A stretch of DNA of 64,000 bases from Limnohabitans sp. WS1 (GTDB taxonomy: Bacteria > Pseudomonadota > Gammaproteobacteria > Burkholderiales > Burkholderiaceae_C): contig NZ_NERU01000017.1 of the NCBI RefSeq assembly GCF_003063265.1, positions 1 through 64,000 of the forward strand, written 5' to 3'. Each line of letters starts with the position of its first letter. The first letter of the stretch is position 1. The notes beneath the pieces were generated by a model. It did not search any database. It saw nothing but the letters and a program-made list of their open reading frames with translations, and was not told the DNA's origin. Position numbers and translations under genes: made by a program. Positions 27,538 through 36,728 of this stretch are shown piece by piece.

Positions 27538-28506
27538 TTAGCGGGGCCGGACCGCAAACCCATTCACCGGCAAACCCGCCACCGCCACCCGCGTCGCAAA
27601 CACACACCCTGCCGCCGGGTACTGCGCCAGCTCTTGCGGGCTGCGGCCTTGGCGGGAGGTGGTGATGAACAGGGTTTTCAGGTCGGGCCCACCAAAGCAG
27701 GGCATGGTGGGGCAAGGCACGGGCGTGGCCACTTCGGCCAACACTTCGCCTGAGGGCGACAGGCGCAGCAAGCGATGGCCTTCGTATTGGGCAGACCAAT
27801 AACAGCCTTCGCTGTCCACCGCCGCACCATCAGGGCGGCCGCCATATTCCGCAGGGGGTGTGGGCTGGCCCCAGACCCAGCCTGCGGGTTTGGGGGGCAT
27901 TTGGTGGAACACGCGCCCGGCAGACAGCTGGCCGGAGGCCAGATCAAAGTCAAAAGCGCGAATCTGGTGCGCGGCCGTGTCGGCCCAATAAGCGGTTTGG
28001 CCATCGGGTGACCAGGCCAGGCCATTGGCGGTCACCACACCGCCCTTCTCACCGCCCATCATGGCCTGTAGGCCTTGCTCGTCCAGCTTGTACAACACGC
28101 CCAGCGCCTGGTCTTTGGGTTCGTACAGGCTGCCTGCCCAAAATCGGCCTTGGGCGTCGCACTTGCCGTCGTTGAAGCGCAGCTTGGCTGTGTCGTAAGG
28201 CGCAGCGGCCAGCGGCTGCAAGTCACCACCCCACTGCCTCGCCAGATAAATGCCATCGCGCAGGGCCACGACCAGGCCGCCACCTGGGTCATCGCCTTGC
28301 ACAGGGGCAATGCAGCCGGGTTCTTCGCCCATGGCCCAGTACTCGACCGCGCCACGGGTCTGCAGGCCATCGAGCTGGACGCGGGCGATGCGTCTGCCGG
28401 GGATGTCCACCCAATACAGGCGCTGCTCTTGCGGGTGCCAAAAGGGCGATTCGCCCAAGGCGTCGGGTTCGGGGGTGATGCGGGTCCAAGGGTTCATGCG
28501 GGGCAT
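27538..28506 (-). CDS. SMP-30/gluconolactonase/LRE family protein
   Basis: A six-bladed beta-propeller lactonase of 322 aa. Metal ligands are recognisable: Glu in LGESPFWHP (about 19), Asn/Asp in RFNDGKCDAQGRFWAGSLYE (about 115), Asn in ANGLAWSPDG (about 160) and Asp in RPDGAAVDSEGCYW (about 230). The family hydrolyses aldonolactones (gluconolactone, arabinolactone) in non-phosphorylated sugar pathways. Two ATGs three codons apart (28506, 28497) are possible. Together with the SDR gene 51 bases upstream on the same strand it suggests a sugar dehydrogenase plus lactonase pair. Confidence 0.9.
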   Translation of the reverse strand: MPRMNPWTRITPEPDALGESPFWHPQEQRLYWVDIPGRRIARVQLDGLQTRGAVEYWAMGEEPGCIAPVQGDDPGGGLVVALRDGIYLARQWGGDLQPLAAAPYDTAKLRFNDGKCDAQGRFWAGSLYEPKDQALGVLYKLDEQGLQAMMGGEKGGVVTANGLAWSPDGQTAYWADTAAHQIRAFDFDLASGQLSAGRVFHQMPPKPAGWVWGQPTPPAEYGGRPDGAAVDSEGCYWSAQYEGHRLLRLSPSGEVLAEVATPVPCPTMPCFGGPDLKTLFITTSRQGRSPQELAQYPAAGCVFATRVAVAGLPVNGFAVRPR

Positions 28507-28557
28507 TGTGCCCTCAGCGGCCCTGTTTGCATGCCCTGAGGGCGTTAGGTAACCCGA

Positions 28558-29367
28558 TCAATCGACTTGGCCCACGGTTTGCAGCTCGGCCGTGGTGCGG
28601 CGAAGGGTGGGCAGGCCCACGCCCGAGGCGTCAAAGCCGCCATCGACCGCGATGGATTGGCCGTTGATGTAACTGGCCTGGGGGCTGCACAAAAAGCCCA
28701 CGGTGTTGGCCATCTCTTCGGTGCTGCCGTTGCGACCCAGCGGGATGGTGTCGTAGTAGTCGGCGCGGATGGCAGCGCTGTGCACCAGCTTGGCCATCTC
28801 GGTCTCGACCGGGCCGGGGCAGATCGCGTTGACGCGCACACCGTAATTGCCCAATTCGGCGGCGTACTGCTTGGTCAGGTGGATCAGTGCAGCCTTGCTG
28901 GTGCCATAGGCCAAGCGCAAGGTGCTGGCGCGCAGACCCGAGATGGACGCGATGTTGACCACGGCCCCGCTGCGCTGGCTCGCCATGATGGTGCCAAACG
29001 CCTGCGTGCACAAAAACGCGCCATCCAGGTTGGTCGAGAGCACATGACGCCATTCATCAAAATGGGTGTCGAGTGCGGGCTTGAACACCGCCACGCCCGC
29101 GTTGTTGACCAGCGCGTCCACACGGCCAAAACGCGCCATGACTTGGTCGGCAGCGGCTTGGACTTGGTCTGGCTGCGACACATCGGTGTGCAGGCACAGC
29201 ACGTCGCCTGACCTGCTCAGTTGCTTTTGCGTGGCGTCCAGCGTGGTGGAATCCACGTCGAGCAGCACGACCTGGTGTCCGTTGGCCAGAAACCACTGGC
29301 CAATGGCCAGACCTATGCCTCGGGCACCGCCCGTCACCACAGCCACTTTTCGATCTGCCCATGTCAT
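28558..29367 (-). CDS. SDR-family NAD(P)-dependent oxidoreductase
   Basis: A classical short-chain dehydrogenase of 269 aa. It has the Rossmann motif TGGARGIGLAIG (about 12-23), NNAGVAVF (about 88), and a catalytic Ser/Tyr/Lys set in ASISGLRAS...YGTSKAA (about 145-165). The closing segment INGQSIAVDGGFDASG is standard. LDVDS after the second strand contains an aspartate, favouring NAD. The start at 29367 (MTWADRKVAVV) is chosen over far-upstream in-frame codons. It probably oxidises a sugar or polyol to the lactone hydrolysed by the following SMP-30 protein (inference from adjacency). Confidence 0.88.
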   Translation of the reverse strand: MTWADRKVAVVTGGARGIGLAIGQWFLANGHQVVLLDVDSTTLDATQKQLSRSGDVLCLHTDVSQPDQVQAAADQVMARFGRVDALVNNAGVAVFKPALDTHFDEWRHVLSTNLDGAFLCTQAFGTIMASQRSGAVVNIASISGLRASTLRLAYGTSKAALIHLTKQYAAELGNYGVRVNAICPGPVETEMAKLVHSAAIRADYYDTIPLGRNGSTEEMANTVGFLCSPQASYINGQSIAVDGGFDASGVGLPTLRRTTAELQTVGQVD

Positions 29368-29403
29368 GCGTCTACCTCTGTGCGTCAAAGCCAACACCAT
29401 AGC

Positions 29404-29434
29404 AAAAAAGCCCGTGCACAGGGTGCAACGGGCT
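29404..29434 (-). terminator. Rho-independent terminator of the porin-glnK-amtB operon
   Basis: Read leftward, AGCCCGTTGCA and its near complement TGCACGGGCT form a hairpin followed by a six-T run, about 50 bases past the amtB stop codon. Confidence 0.85.
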
Positions 29435-29482
29435 TGGGAAGATGGGAGGTGGCAAACCACCCTAAGCATTCAACTTGCCAGA

Positions 29483-31027
29483 TCAGCCGTGGTAAGCCGA
29501 CTCGCCGTGCGAGGAGATGTCCAGACCTTCGCGCTCTTCTTCTTCGGTGACGCGCAGACCAATGGTCAGGTCAACAATCTTGAAGGCGACAACCGAGACC
29601 ACACCCGACCAGACAATGGTCAGCAGCACCGCTTTGGCCTGGATCCACACTTGTGAGGCGATGGAATAAGCATCAGGCGTGACCATGGTCAGTGTGACCC
29701 AGTCGCCCATGGCGCTGGGGCCACCCAAGGCGGGCGAATTGAACACACCGGTCAACAAGGCACCCACAATGCCGCCGACACCGTGCACACCGAACACGTC
29801 CAAGGAGTCGTCTGCACCCAGCATCTTCTTCAGACCATTCACGCCCCAGAGGCAAGCAAAACCTGCAATGAAGCCGATGATCAAAGCACCACCCAGACCC
29901 ACGTTGCCCGCTGCTGGTGTGATGGCCACCAAACCGGCCACGGCACCCGAGGCGGCACCCAACATGGAGGCTTTGCCACGCATCAGCGCTTCACCCACAC
30001 ACCAGGCCAACACAGCACCGGCTGTCGCGATCAAGGTGTTGATGAAGGCCAGGGCAGCGAAACCGTTGGCTTCCAGAGCAGAACCCGCGTTGAAACCGAA
30101 CCAACCCACCCACAGCAAGGAGGCACCGACCATGGTCAATGTCAGGCTGTGAGGGGCCATGGATTCACGGCCATAACCCACGCGCTTGCCCACCATGAAG
30201 GCACCCACCAAGCCAGCCACAGCGGCGTTGATGTGCACCACGGTTCCGCCAGCGAAGTCCAAAGCGCCCCACTGCCACAGCAAACCGGCTTTGGATGTCA
30301 TTTCGTCGGCGACTTCTTTGGTCGTGTAGGCGTCAGGACCCATCCAGAACCAGACCATGTGCGCCACAGGCAGGTAGCTGAAAGTGAACCACAACACCAT
30401 GAAAGCGAGCACAGCAGAGAACTTGATGCGCTCAGCGAATGCACCCACGATCAGTGCGCAAGTGATGCCTGCGAACGTGGCCTGGAAGGCGGCGAACGAG
30501 ATTTCAGGAATCACCACACCCTTGCTGAAGGTGGCGGCGTTGGCAAATGTGCCCGCGACGTTGTCCCAAATGCCCTTCATGAACAGGCGGTCAAAACCCC
30601 CAATGAAGGCATTGCCCTCGGTGAAGGCCAGGCTGTAACCGTAGATGAACCACAGCACAGTGATCATGGAGAAGGTGACCACCACCTGCATCAGCACCGA
30701 CAGCATGTTTTTGCTGCGTACCAAGCCGCCATAGAACAGGGCCAAACCAGGGATGACCATCAAGATCACCAGGATCGTGGACAGCATCATCCAGCCCGTG
30801 TCGGCCTTGTTGGGCACGAGCACAGGCGCGGCTTCGGCTGCTGCGGGTGCAGCGGCAGCAGGCGCTGCAGGGGCAGGTGCCGCATCGGCCTTGGCCTCAG
30901 CAGCAGGTGCCGTGACGGCGGCGGGGGCGGTTGCAGGGGCGGTTTGTGCGGTGGCGACAGAAGCCGTACCGAACACACCCAAACCCAAACTCAGGCCCAA
31001 GGCCAAAGTAGCGAGTAACTTTTTCAT
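29483..31027 (-). CDS. amtB: Ammonium transporter
   Basis: A 514-aa Amt/Rh channel for ammonium uptake. A signal peptide (1-28) is followed by a 40-residue Ala/Pro-rich linker, then eleven transmembrane helices. Motifs include MVIPGLALFYGGLVRSKN (about 95), the twin-His pore with first histidine in GGTVVHINAAVAG (about 270) and second in DVFGVHGVGGIVGALLTG (about 420), and the phenylalanine gate region. The C-terminal tail (VTEEEEREGLDISSHGESAYHG) is the cytosolic piece that contacts GlnK. The long Ala/Pro insert before helix one is typical for Betaproteobacteria. It is last in a porin-glnK-amtB operon, 23 bases after glnK. Confidence 0.95.
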   Translation of the reverse strand: MKKLLATLALGLSLGLGVFGTASVATAQTAPATAPAAVTAPAAEAKADAAPAPAAPAAAAPAAAEAAPVLVPNKADTGWMMLSTILVILMVIPGLALFYGGLVRSKNMLSVLMQVVVTFSMITVLWFIYGYSLAFTEGNAFIGGFDRLFMKGIWDNVAGTFANAATFSKGVVIPEISFAAFQATFAGITCALIVGAFAERIKFSAVLAFMVLWFTFSYLPVAHMVWFWMGPDAYTTKEVADEMTSKAGLLWQWGALDFAGGTVVHINAAVAGLVGAFMVGKRVGYGRESMAPHSLTLTMVGASLLWVGWFGFNAGSALEANGFAALAFINTLIATAGAVLAWCVGEALMRGKASMLGAASGAVAGLVAITPAAGNVGLGGALIIGFIAGFACLWGVNGLKKMLGADDSLDVFGVHGVGGIVGALLTGVFNSPALGGPSAMGDWVTLTMVTPDAYSIASQVWIQAKAVLLTIVWSGVVSVVAFKIVDLTIGLRVTEEEEREGLDISSHGESAYHG

Positions 31028-31050
31028 TGTTTGACTCTCTTTCTTCTTGA

Positions 31051-32167
<1,117 letters not shown>

Positions 32168-32206
32168 GAGGAACTCCAATAAAGTGAAGAAAAGACAAGC
32201 CATCTA

Positions 32207-32222
32207 TGCACAGAGCGTGCCA
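32207..32222 (-). promoter_or_regulatory. Sigma-54 promoter of the porin-glnK-amtB operon
   Basis: Read leftward the sequence is TGGCACGCTCTGTGCA. This has the invariant GG and GC of RpoN promoters separated by exactly ten bases, close to TGGCAC-N5-TTGC. Transcription would start about 28 bases before the porin ATG. Two TGCACT half-sites at about 32257-32278 could be NtrC contacts, but they do not form the canonical 17-bp dyad. Confidence 0.7.
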
Positions 32223-32365
32223 ACCCATGCGGCGTCTCTCATACCCGGGGATTTACCAGTGCATTTGCCCACAGTGCATGTTTGAATGGCATTTCAACAA
32301 GAAGCGCATGCACTGACGGCGTGCCAGAACACACACCATGCACCAGCATGGGGCAGGGAGGGGAT

Positions 32366-33898
32366 ATGAGTCTCAGTTTGGTGCACAGCCGCGCCTTGAT
32401 CGGCCTGCAAGCGCCCGCCGTGACCGTGGAGGTGCACATGGCCAATGGCCTGCCCAGCTTCACACTGGTCGGCTTGGCGGACGTCGAGGTCAAAGAGGCA
32501 CGCGAGCGCGTGCGTTCTGCCCTGCAAAACAGCGGCTTGGACTTTCCGCACAACCAACGCATCACGGTCAACCTGGCCCCGGCCGATTTGCCCAAAGACT
32601 CGGGGCGTCTGGATTTGCCCATCGCTTTGGGCATCTTGGCGGCCAGCGGGCAAATCGATGCCAGCAAACTGGCCGGTCACGAGTTTGCGGGCGAACTGTC
32701 GCTGTCGGGCGAACTGCGCCCGGTGCGCGGCGCACTGGCCATGAGCCTGGTGCTGCGCCAGCAGCAGGTGCGCACGCGGCTGGTGTTGCCCCCGGGCAGC
32801 GCCGAAGAAGCGGCTTTGGTGCCCGACACCGAAGTGTTCAGGGCCCGCCACCTGCTGGATGTGGTGCAACAGTTTTTGCCCCCCTCCAACGACACCCCGC
32901 CTGCGCCCAGCGAGGGATGGTCCCGCATGGCCGCCACCACGCCCAGCGCACCTCCTCGTTATGCCGACTTGGCCGATGTCAAAGGTCAAGCGGGCATCAA
33001 ACGGGTGCTGGAGATCGCCGCCGCCGGAGGCCACTCATTGCTCATGGTGGGCCCGCCAGGCTCGGGCAAGTCCATGCTGGCACAGCGATTTGCGGGTTTG
33101 TTGCCACCCATGGCGATTGAAGACGCCTTGGAATCAGCGGCCATCGCCAGCTTGGCCGGGCGCTTTGACCTGAGCCGCTGGGCGCAGCGCCCCACCGCCC
33201 AACCGCACCACTCGGCCAGTGCAGTGGCTTTGGTGGGGGGTGGCTCCCCACCCCGACCGGGGGAAATTTCGCTGGCGCACCACGGCGTGCTGTTTTTGGA
33301 CGAGTTGCCCGAATTTCCCCGTGCGGCCCTCGAGGCCCTGCGCGAGCCCCTGGAAACCGGCACCATCACCATCGCCCGGGCTGCCCGGCGGGCCGAGTTT
33401 CCGGCGCGTTTTCAGTTGATTGCGGCCATGAACCCCTGCCCTTGCGGCTATTTGGGCAGCACCACGCGGGCCTGTCGCTGCTCGCCCGACCAGGTCAGCC
33501 GCTACCAGGGCAAGCTCAGCGGCCCCTTGCTCGACCGCATCGATTTGCACATCGAGGTGCCCAGCCTGCCCGCACAAGACCTGCTGAACGCGCCGCCCGG
33601 TGAAAGCACAGAGGCGATTGCTGCCCGCAGTCTGGCGGCACGCCAACGGGCCTTGGCCCGCCAAGGCTGCGCCAACGCCGACCTGCAAGGTCAAGCCATT
33701 GACGCCCAAGCGCAGCTGGACGACAAGGCCACGGTTTTGCTGCAAAAAGCAGCGGCCAAATTGGGCTGGAGCGGACGCAGTGTGCACCGCAGCCTGAAAG
33801 TCGCCCGCACCATCGCCGACCTGGCGGGCAGCAGCACCATCGAGGCAGCGCATGTGGCCGAAGCGGTGCAATACCGGCGAGTGCTCAAAGAGCACTGA
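32366..33898 (+). CDS. comM: ComM/YifB-family Mg-chelatase-like AAA+ ATPase
   Basis: A 510-aa hexameric helicase that promotes branch migration when transformed DNA recombines with the chromosome. Domains are an N-terminal ChlI/Lon-protease-like domain (1-165), a Mg-chelatase AAA+ core with Walker A GPPGSGKSM (about 227) and Walker B LFLDELPEF (about 312), the zinc-like CPCGYLGSTTRACRCSPDQ motif (about 355), and a C-terminal ChlI lid domain. ATG 32366 follows GGGAGGGG; an in-frame ATG 28 codons upstream gives unrelated residues. The stop codon is fused to the left end of the amplified miniature element. Confidence 0.93.
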   Translation: MSLSLVHSRALIGLQAPAVTVEVHMANGLPSFTLVGLADVEVKEARERVRSALQNSGLDFPHNQRITVNLAPADLPKDSGRLDLPIALGILAASGQIDASKLAGHEFAGELSLSGELRPVRGALAMSLVLRQQQVRTRLVLPPGSAEEAALVPDTEVFRARHLLDVVQQFLPPSNDTPPAPSEGWSRMAATTPSAPPRYADLADVKGQAGIKRVLEIAAAGGHSLLMVGPPGSGKSMLAQRFAGLLPPMAIEDALESAAIASLAGRFDLSRWAQRPTAQPHHSASAVALVGGGSPPRPGEISLAHHGVLFLDELPEFPRAALEALREPLETGTITIARAARRAEFPARFQLIAAMNPCPCGYLGSTTRACRCSPDQVSRYQGKLSGPLLDRIDLHIEVPSLPAQDLLNAPPGESTEAIAARSLAARQRALARQGCANADLQGQAIDAQAQLDDKATVLLQKAAAKLGWSGRSVHRSLKVARTIADLAGSSTIEAAHVAEAVQYRRVLKEH

Positions 33899-34486
33899 TG
33901 ATCCGGCCCTGTGAAGTAGGAGCCCCGCCCTCGAGGCGATTGGGGGTGGTTTGCGAGGGTGATCGCGACGGGGGCGTCGCTCCTACAAGGGAGATGCCCC
34001 GCATTTTGTAGGAGCCTCGCCCTCGGGGCGATTGGGGGTGGTTTGCGTGGGTGATCGCGACGGGGGCGTCGCTCCTACAAGGGAGATGCCCTGCATTTTG
34101 TAGGAGCCCCGCCCTCGGGGCGATTGTGGGTGGTTTGCGTGGGTGATCGCGACGGGGGCGTCGCTCCTACAAGGGAGATGCCCTGCAGTTTGTGGGAGCC
34201 CCGCCCTCGGGGCGATTCTTGGTGGTCTGCGAGGCTTTTCGCGACGGGGGCGTCGCTCCTACGAGGGGGATGCCCTGCAGTTTGTAGGAGCCCCGCCCTC
34301 GGGGCGATTCTTGGTGGTCTGCGAGCGTGATCGCGACGGGGGCGTCGCTCCTACAAGGGAGATGCACTGCAGTTTGTAGGAGCCCCGCCCTCGGGGCGAT
34401 TCTTGGTGGTCTGCGCGGCTTTTCGCGACGGGGGCGTCGCTCCTACAAAAGAGCGTTGATGCCAACATCATCGGGCCGGACCCATG
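33898..34486. mobile_element. Miniature inverted-repeat element, copy E, with 6 x 92-bp tandem core
   Basis: The left end (TGATCCGGCCCTGTGAAG) touches the comM stop codon; the right end (ATCGGGCCGGACCCATGA) is a worn copy of the terminal repeat. Between them the REPIN core is repeated six times. GTAGGAGCC-type unit starts fall at 33916, 34008, 34100, 34192, 34284 and 34376, exactly 92 bp apart; the last unit is cut short at about 34449. Each unit holds two opposed REP halves (GTAGGAGCCCCGCCCTCGGG and the complement of CGTCGCTCCTAC). The left arm between terminus and core, present in copies A-C, is missing. The units differ mainly in the central spacer and a few bases. Confidence 0.85.
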
Positions 34487-34592
34487 ACCAAGGTGCGTGG
34501 CAGTGACAACTGAAAACAAGTTCAGGTGTGCTGCGGTCAACGGCCCGTGCTGACCGGCGTTATGCAGGGACACACTTGCCAAAGGTTTTGCC

Positions 34593-34949
34593 ATGAAAAA
34601 AAGTTTCCGCGTCTTCGTTTTGGGGCTTGTGCTTGCCAGCATGAGCAGTCTGGCCATGGCGGGGCCTCACCACGGGCAGCACCACAACCGTCATGGGGGT
34701 GGACGTCACGGTGCGGGCGACTGGATCGGGGCTTTGGTGGTCTTGGGCTTGGCGGGGGCGGTCATTCAGGCTACCACCAGCACACCGGTGCTGTCCGTAC
34801 CACCGGTGACTTATGCCAACCCTGTCAACCCGTCTTTTCCACCTCCGGCTCCGGCAGAAGCCCATTATTTTTGTGCTTCGGTCAGGCAGTTTTACCCCGA
34901 CACCCGCTATTGCCCAGAAGGCTGGCAGTTGCTGACCCCTGCACGTTGA
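34593..34949 (+). CDS. Small secreted His-rich protein, function unknown
   Basis: A 118-aa protein with a clear Sec signal peptide (1-23, ...SSLAMA). A His/Gly-rich stretch follows (GPHHGQHHNRHGGGRHGAG, about 24-42), then one hydrophobic helix (WIGALVVLGLAGAVIQ) and a C-terminal region with two cysteines (YFCASVRQFYPDTRYCPEGW) that may form a disulfide. Similar short proteins with a YCPxGW-type tail occur in Burkholderiales. The His-rich segment could bind metal; this is a guess. It starts about 100 bases after the tandem array and stands alone. Confidence 0.7.
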   Translation: MKKSFRVFVLGLVLASMSSLAMAGPHHGQHHNRHGGGRHGAGDWIGALVVLGLAGAVIQATTSTPVLSVPPVTYANPVNPSFPPPAPAEAHYFCASVRQFYPDTRYCPEGWQLLTPAR

Positions 34950-34976
34950 GCGCAGGGGCGGCCAGCCAGCTGGCCA

Positions 34977-35747
34977 TCACACCAAAGACAAACCCCCGTC
35001 CATCATCAGGGTGTGTCCCGTGACCAGCCCCGAGGCCGACGAGGCCAAAAACATCACTGCGTGAACGATGTCCTCTTCGGTGCCGGTGCGCTTGAGCGGA
35101 ATGCTTTGCGTCTTGGTGCGCACGTAATCCGGGTTGGCAAACAAGTCCTGCGTCATGCCCGAGGGAATCGCCGTGGGGGCCACCGCGTTCACACGCACCA
35201 ACGGTGCCCACTCGACGGCCAGCACCTTGGTCATGTGTGAGACGGCCGCTTTTTGAATGCCATAGGGCGTGCCCTTGCCCGAGACCACCACCCCGTTGAC
35301 GCTGCCAATGTTCACAATCGCGCCGCCGCGTGTACGCATAGGCTCGCCAAAGACCTGGCAGCTGCGGTAAACGCCATTCAAATTCACATCGGTCAGGGTC
35401 ATCCAGGTCTCTTCGTCGCAGCCCGCAAAGTCCGAGCGGATCTGCAAGCCGTGGGCATTGACCAGCACATCCAGGCCCGCCGTCTGCGCCAGCTCGGCCT
35501 GCACCGCCTGCAGTGAAGCGCGGTCACGCACATCGGCCACGCGCTGTGTGATGCGCGGATCGTTCTCACCCGCTTGTATCGGGGACTGGTCCACGCACCA
35601 GACCTGCGCGCCCAGCGATGCAAAGCCCCGGCTGATGGCCGCGCCCAAAGTGCCACGCCCACCGGTCACCAGCACCTGCGTGCCGACCAAGTCCCGGTAG
35701 GGAAACGCATAATCACCCGAAGGCGCAAAGTTGCCCAAAGCCGCCAT
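34977..35747 (-). CDS. SDR-family oxidoreductase
   Basis: A short-chain dehydrogenase of 256 aa. The nucleotide motif is TGGRGTLGAAIS (about 29-40), the usual NNAG is VNAHGLQI (Asn kept, changed context), and the catalytic residues are Ser in NIGSVNGVV (about 150) and Tyr/Lys in YGIQKAAVSH (about 162-166). The Asp in CVDQS suggests NAD. It lies three bases after the end of the Bug gene on the same strand, in an operon MmgE/PrpD - Bug - SDR, so it probably acts on the imported compound. Substrate unknown. Confidence 0.87.
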   Translation of the reverse strand: MAALGNFAPSGDYAFPYRDLVGTQVLVTGGRGTLGAAISRGFASLGAQVWCVDQSPIQAGENDPRITQRVADVRDRASLQAVQAELAQTAGLDVLVNAHGLQIRSDFAGCDEETWMTLTDVNLNGVYRSCQVFGEPMRTRGGAIVNIGSVNGVVVSGKGTPYGIQKAAVSHMTKVLAVEWAPLVRVNAVAPTAIPSGMTQDLFANPDYVRTKTQSIPLKRTGTEEDIVHAVMFLASSASGLVTGHTLMMDGGLSLV

Positions 35748-35750
35748 GGC

Positions 35751-36728
35751 TCAGTCCACCGTGGCGCCAGAGATCTTCACCCCCTCGGCCCACAACTCGA
35801 TCTGGCGGCCCACAAACTGGCGGAACTCGTCGGGTTTGTTGCCCACCACGGTGCTGCCCAGCTCGTTCATCTTTTGCACCACGTCGGGTTGCTTGAGTGC
35901 ATCGGCCAAGTCCGTGGCCAGTTTGTCAAGCACCGGTTTGGGCGTGCCCTTGGGCGCAAAGAAGCCGGCCCAAGGCGCGGCATTGAAATTGGCAAAGCCT
36001 TGCTCGGCCACCGTTTTGTAATCGGGTGCACCGGGCGCACGCTGGGGGGTGGTGATGGCGATCATCTTGAGCTTGCCCGCCTTCAGGTGCTGCTGCACGG
36101 CTGGCAAGCCGGTCACACCCACCATCAAGGTGCCGCCCAGCAAGTCGGTGATCATGGGCGTGCTGCCCCGGTAGGGAATGTGGGTCAGCTGCACATTGGC
36201 CTTGGACTTCAGGATTTCCATGCCCAAGTGCGATGCCGTGCCGTTGCCGTCCGAGCCATAAGAGAGTTTGCCCGGCTCTTTTTTCAGCAGCGCGATCAAC
36301 TCGGTCAGGCTGTTGGCCGGCACCTGGGGGTTGACCACAATCGCGTTCGGATAGATCGTGGCCTGTGTCAGCGGCTCAAAGTCATTGAGCGGGTGATAAG
36401 GCATCTTTTTGTATAGGGAGATGTTGATCGAGTGCGAGCCCGTCACGCCCAGCACGATGTTGTAACCATCCGGTGCCGATTTGGCCACCAGGTCCGAGCC
36501 CACGTTGCCGCCCGCGCCCGCTTTGTTGTCGATGACCACAGGCTGGCCCCATTTGGTGCTGAGTTTTTCGGCCACCACACGGGCCGTGATGTCGGTGGCG
36601 CCGCCGGGTGGAAAAGGCACCACGATGCGCACCGGCTTGTTCGGAAAGTCGGTGGTTTGTGCGGCCACTGGGCCGCTCAGCCAGGCGGCGGCCAGCACAG
36701 CGGTCGTCACAAGGGTTTTCTTCAACAT
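35751..36728 (-). CDS. Bug/TctC-family tripartite tricarboxylate transporter substrate-binding protein
   Basis: A 325-aa periplasmic binding protein with a Sec signal (1-23, ...GPVAAQ). The family core FPNKPVRIVVPFPPGGATDITARVVAEKL (split here for length: VVPFPPGG, then TDITAR) is complete, as are IDNKAGAGGNVGSDLVAKSAPDGY and the domain-2 closing segment WAGFFAPKGTPKPVLDKL. Bug proteins bind carboxylated compounds for TctAB permeases; no tctA or tctB is in the window. ATG 36728 overlaps the upstream MmgE/PrpD gene by seven bases, showing translational coupling. Ligand unknown. Confidence 0.92.
   Translation of the reverse strand: MLKKTLVTTAVLAAAWLSGPVAAQTTDFPNKPVRIVVPFPPGGATDITARVVAEKLSTKWGQPVVIDNKAGAGGNVGSDLVAKSAPDGYNIVLGVTGSHSINISLYKKMPYHPLNDFEPLTQATIYPNAIVVNPQVPANSLTELIALLKKEPGKLSYGSDGNGTASHLGMEILKSKANVQLTHIPYRGSTPMITDLLGGTLMVGVTGLPAVQQHLKAGKLKMIAITTPQRAPGAPDYKTVAEQGFANFNAAPWAGFFAPKGTPKPVLDKLATDLADALKQPDVVQKMNELGSTVVGNKPDEFRQFVGRQIELWAEGVKISGATVD

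Noticed and set aside
29783..31018. A 411-codon frame antisense to amtB
   Set aside because: The translation is almost only His, Gly, Gln, Asp and Arg, typical of a shadow of an Ala/Val-rich membrane gene.
34124..34379. Short peptides rich in Gly/Arg encoded in the tandem array
   Set aside because: They appear because the 92-bp unit is periodically open in some frames; there are no start signals and they differ between units only by repeat variation.
33898..34486. CRISPR array
   Set aside because: The 92-bp units are contiguous with no unique spacers, and each unit is itself a pair of palindromes. No cas gene is nearby.
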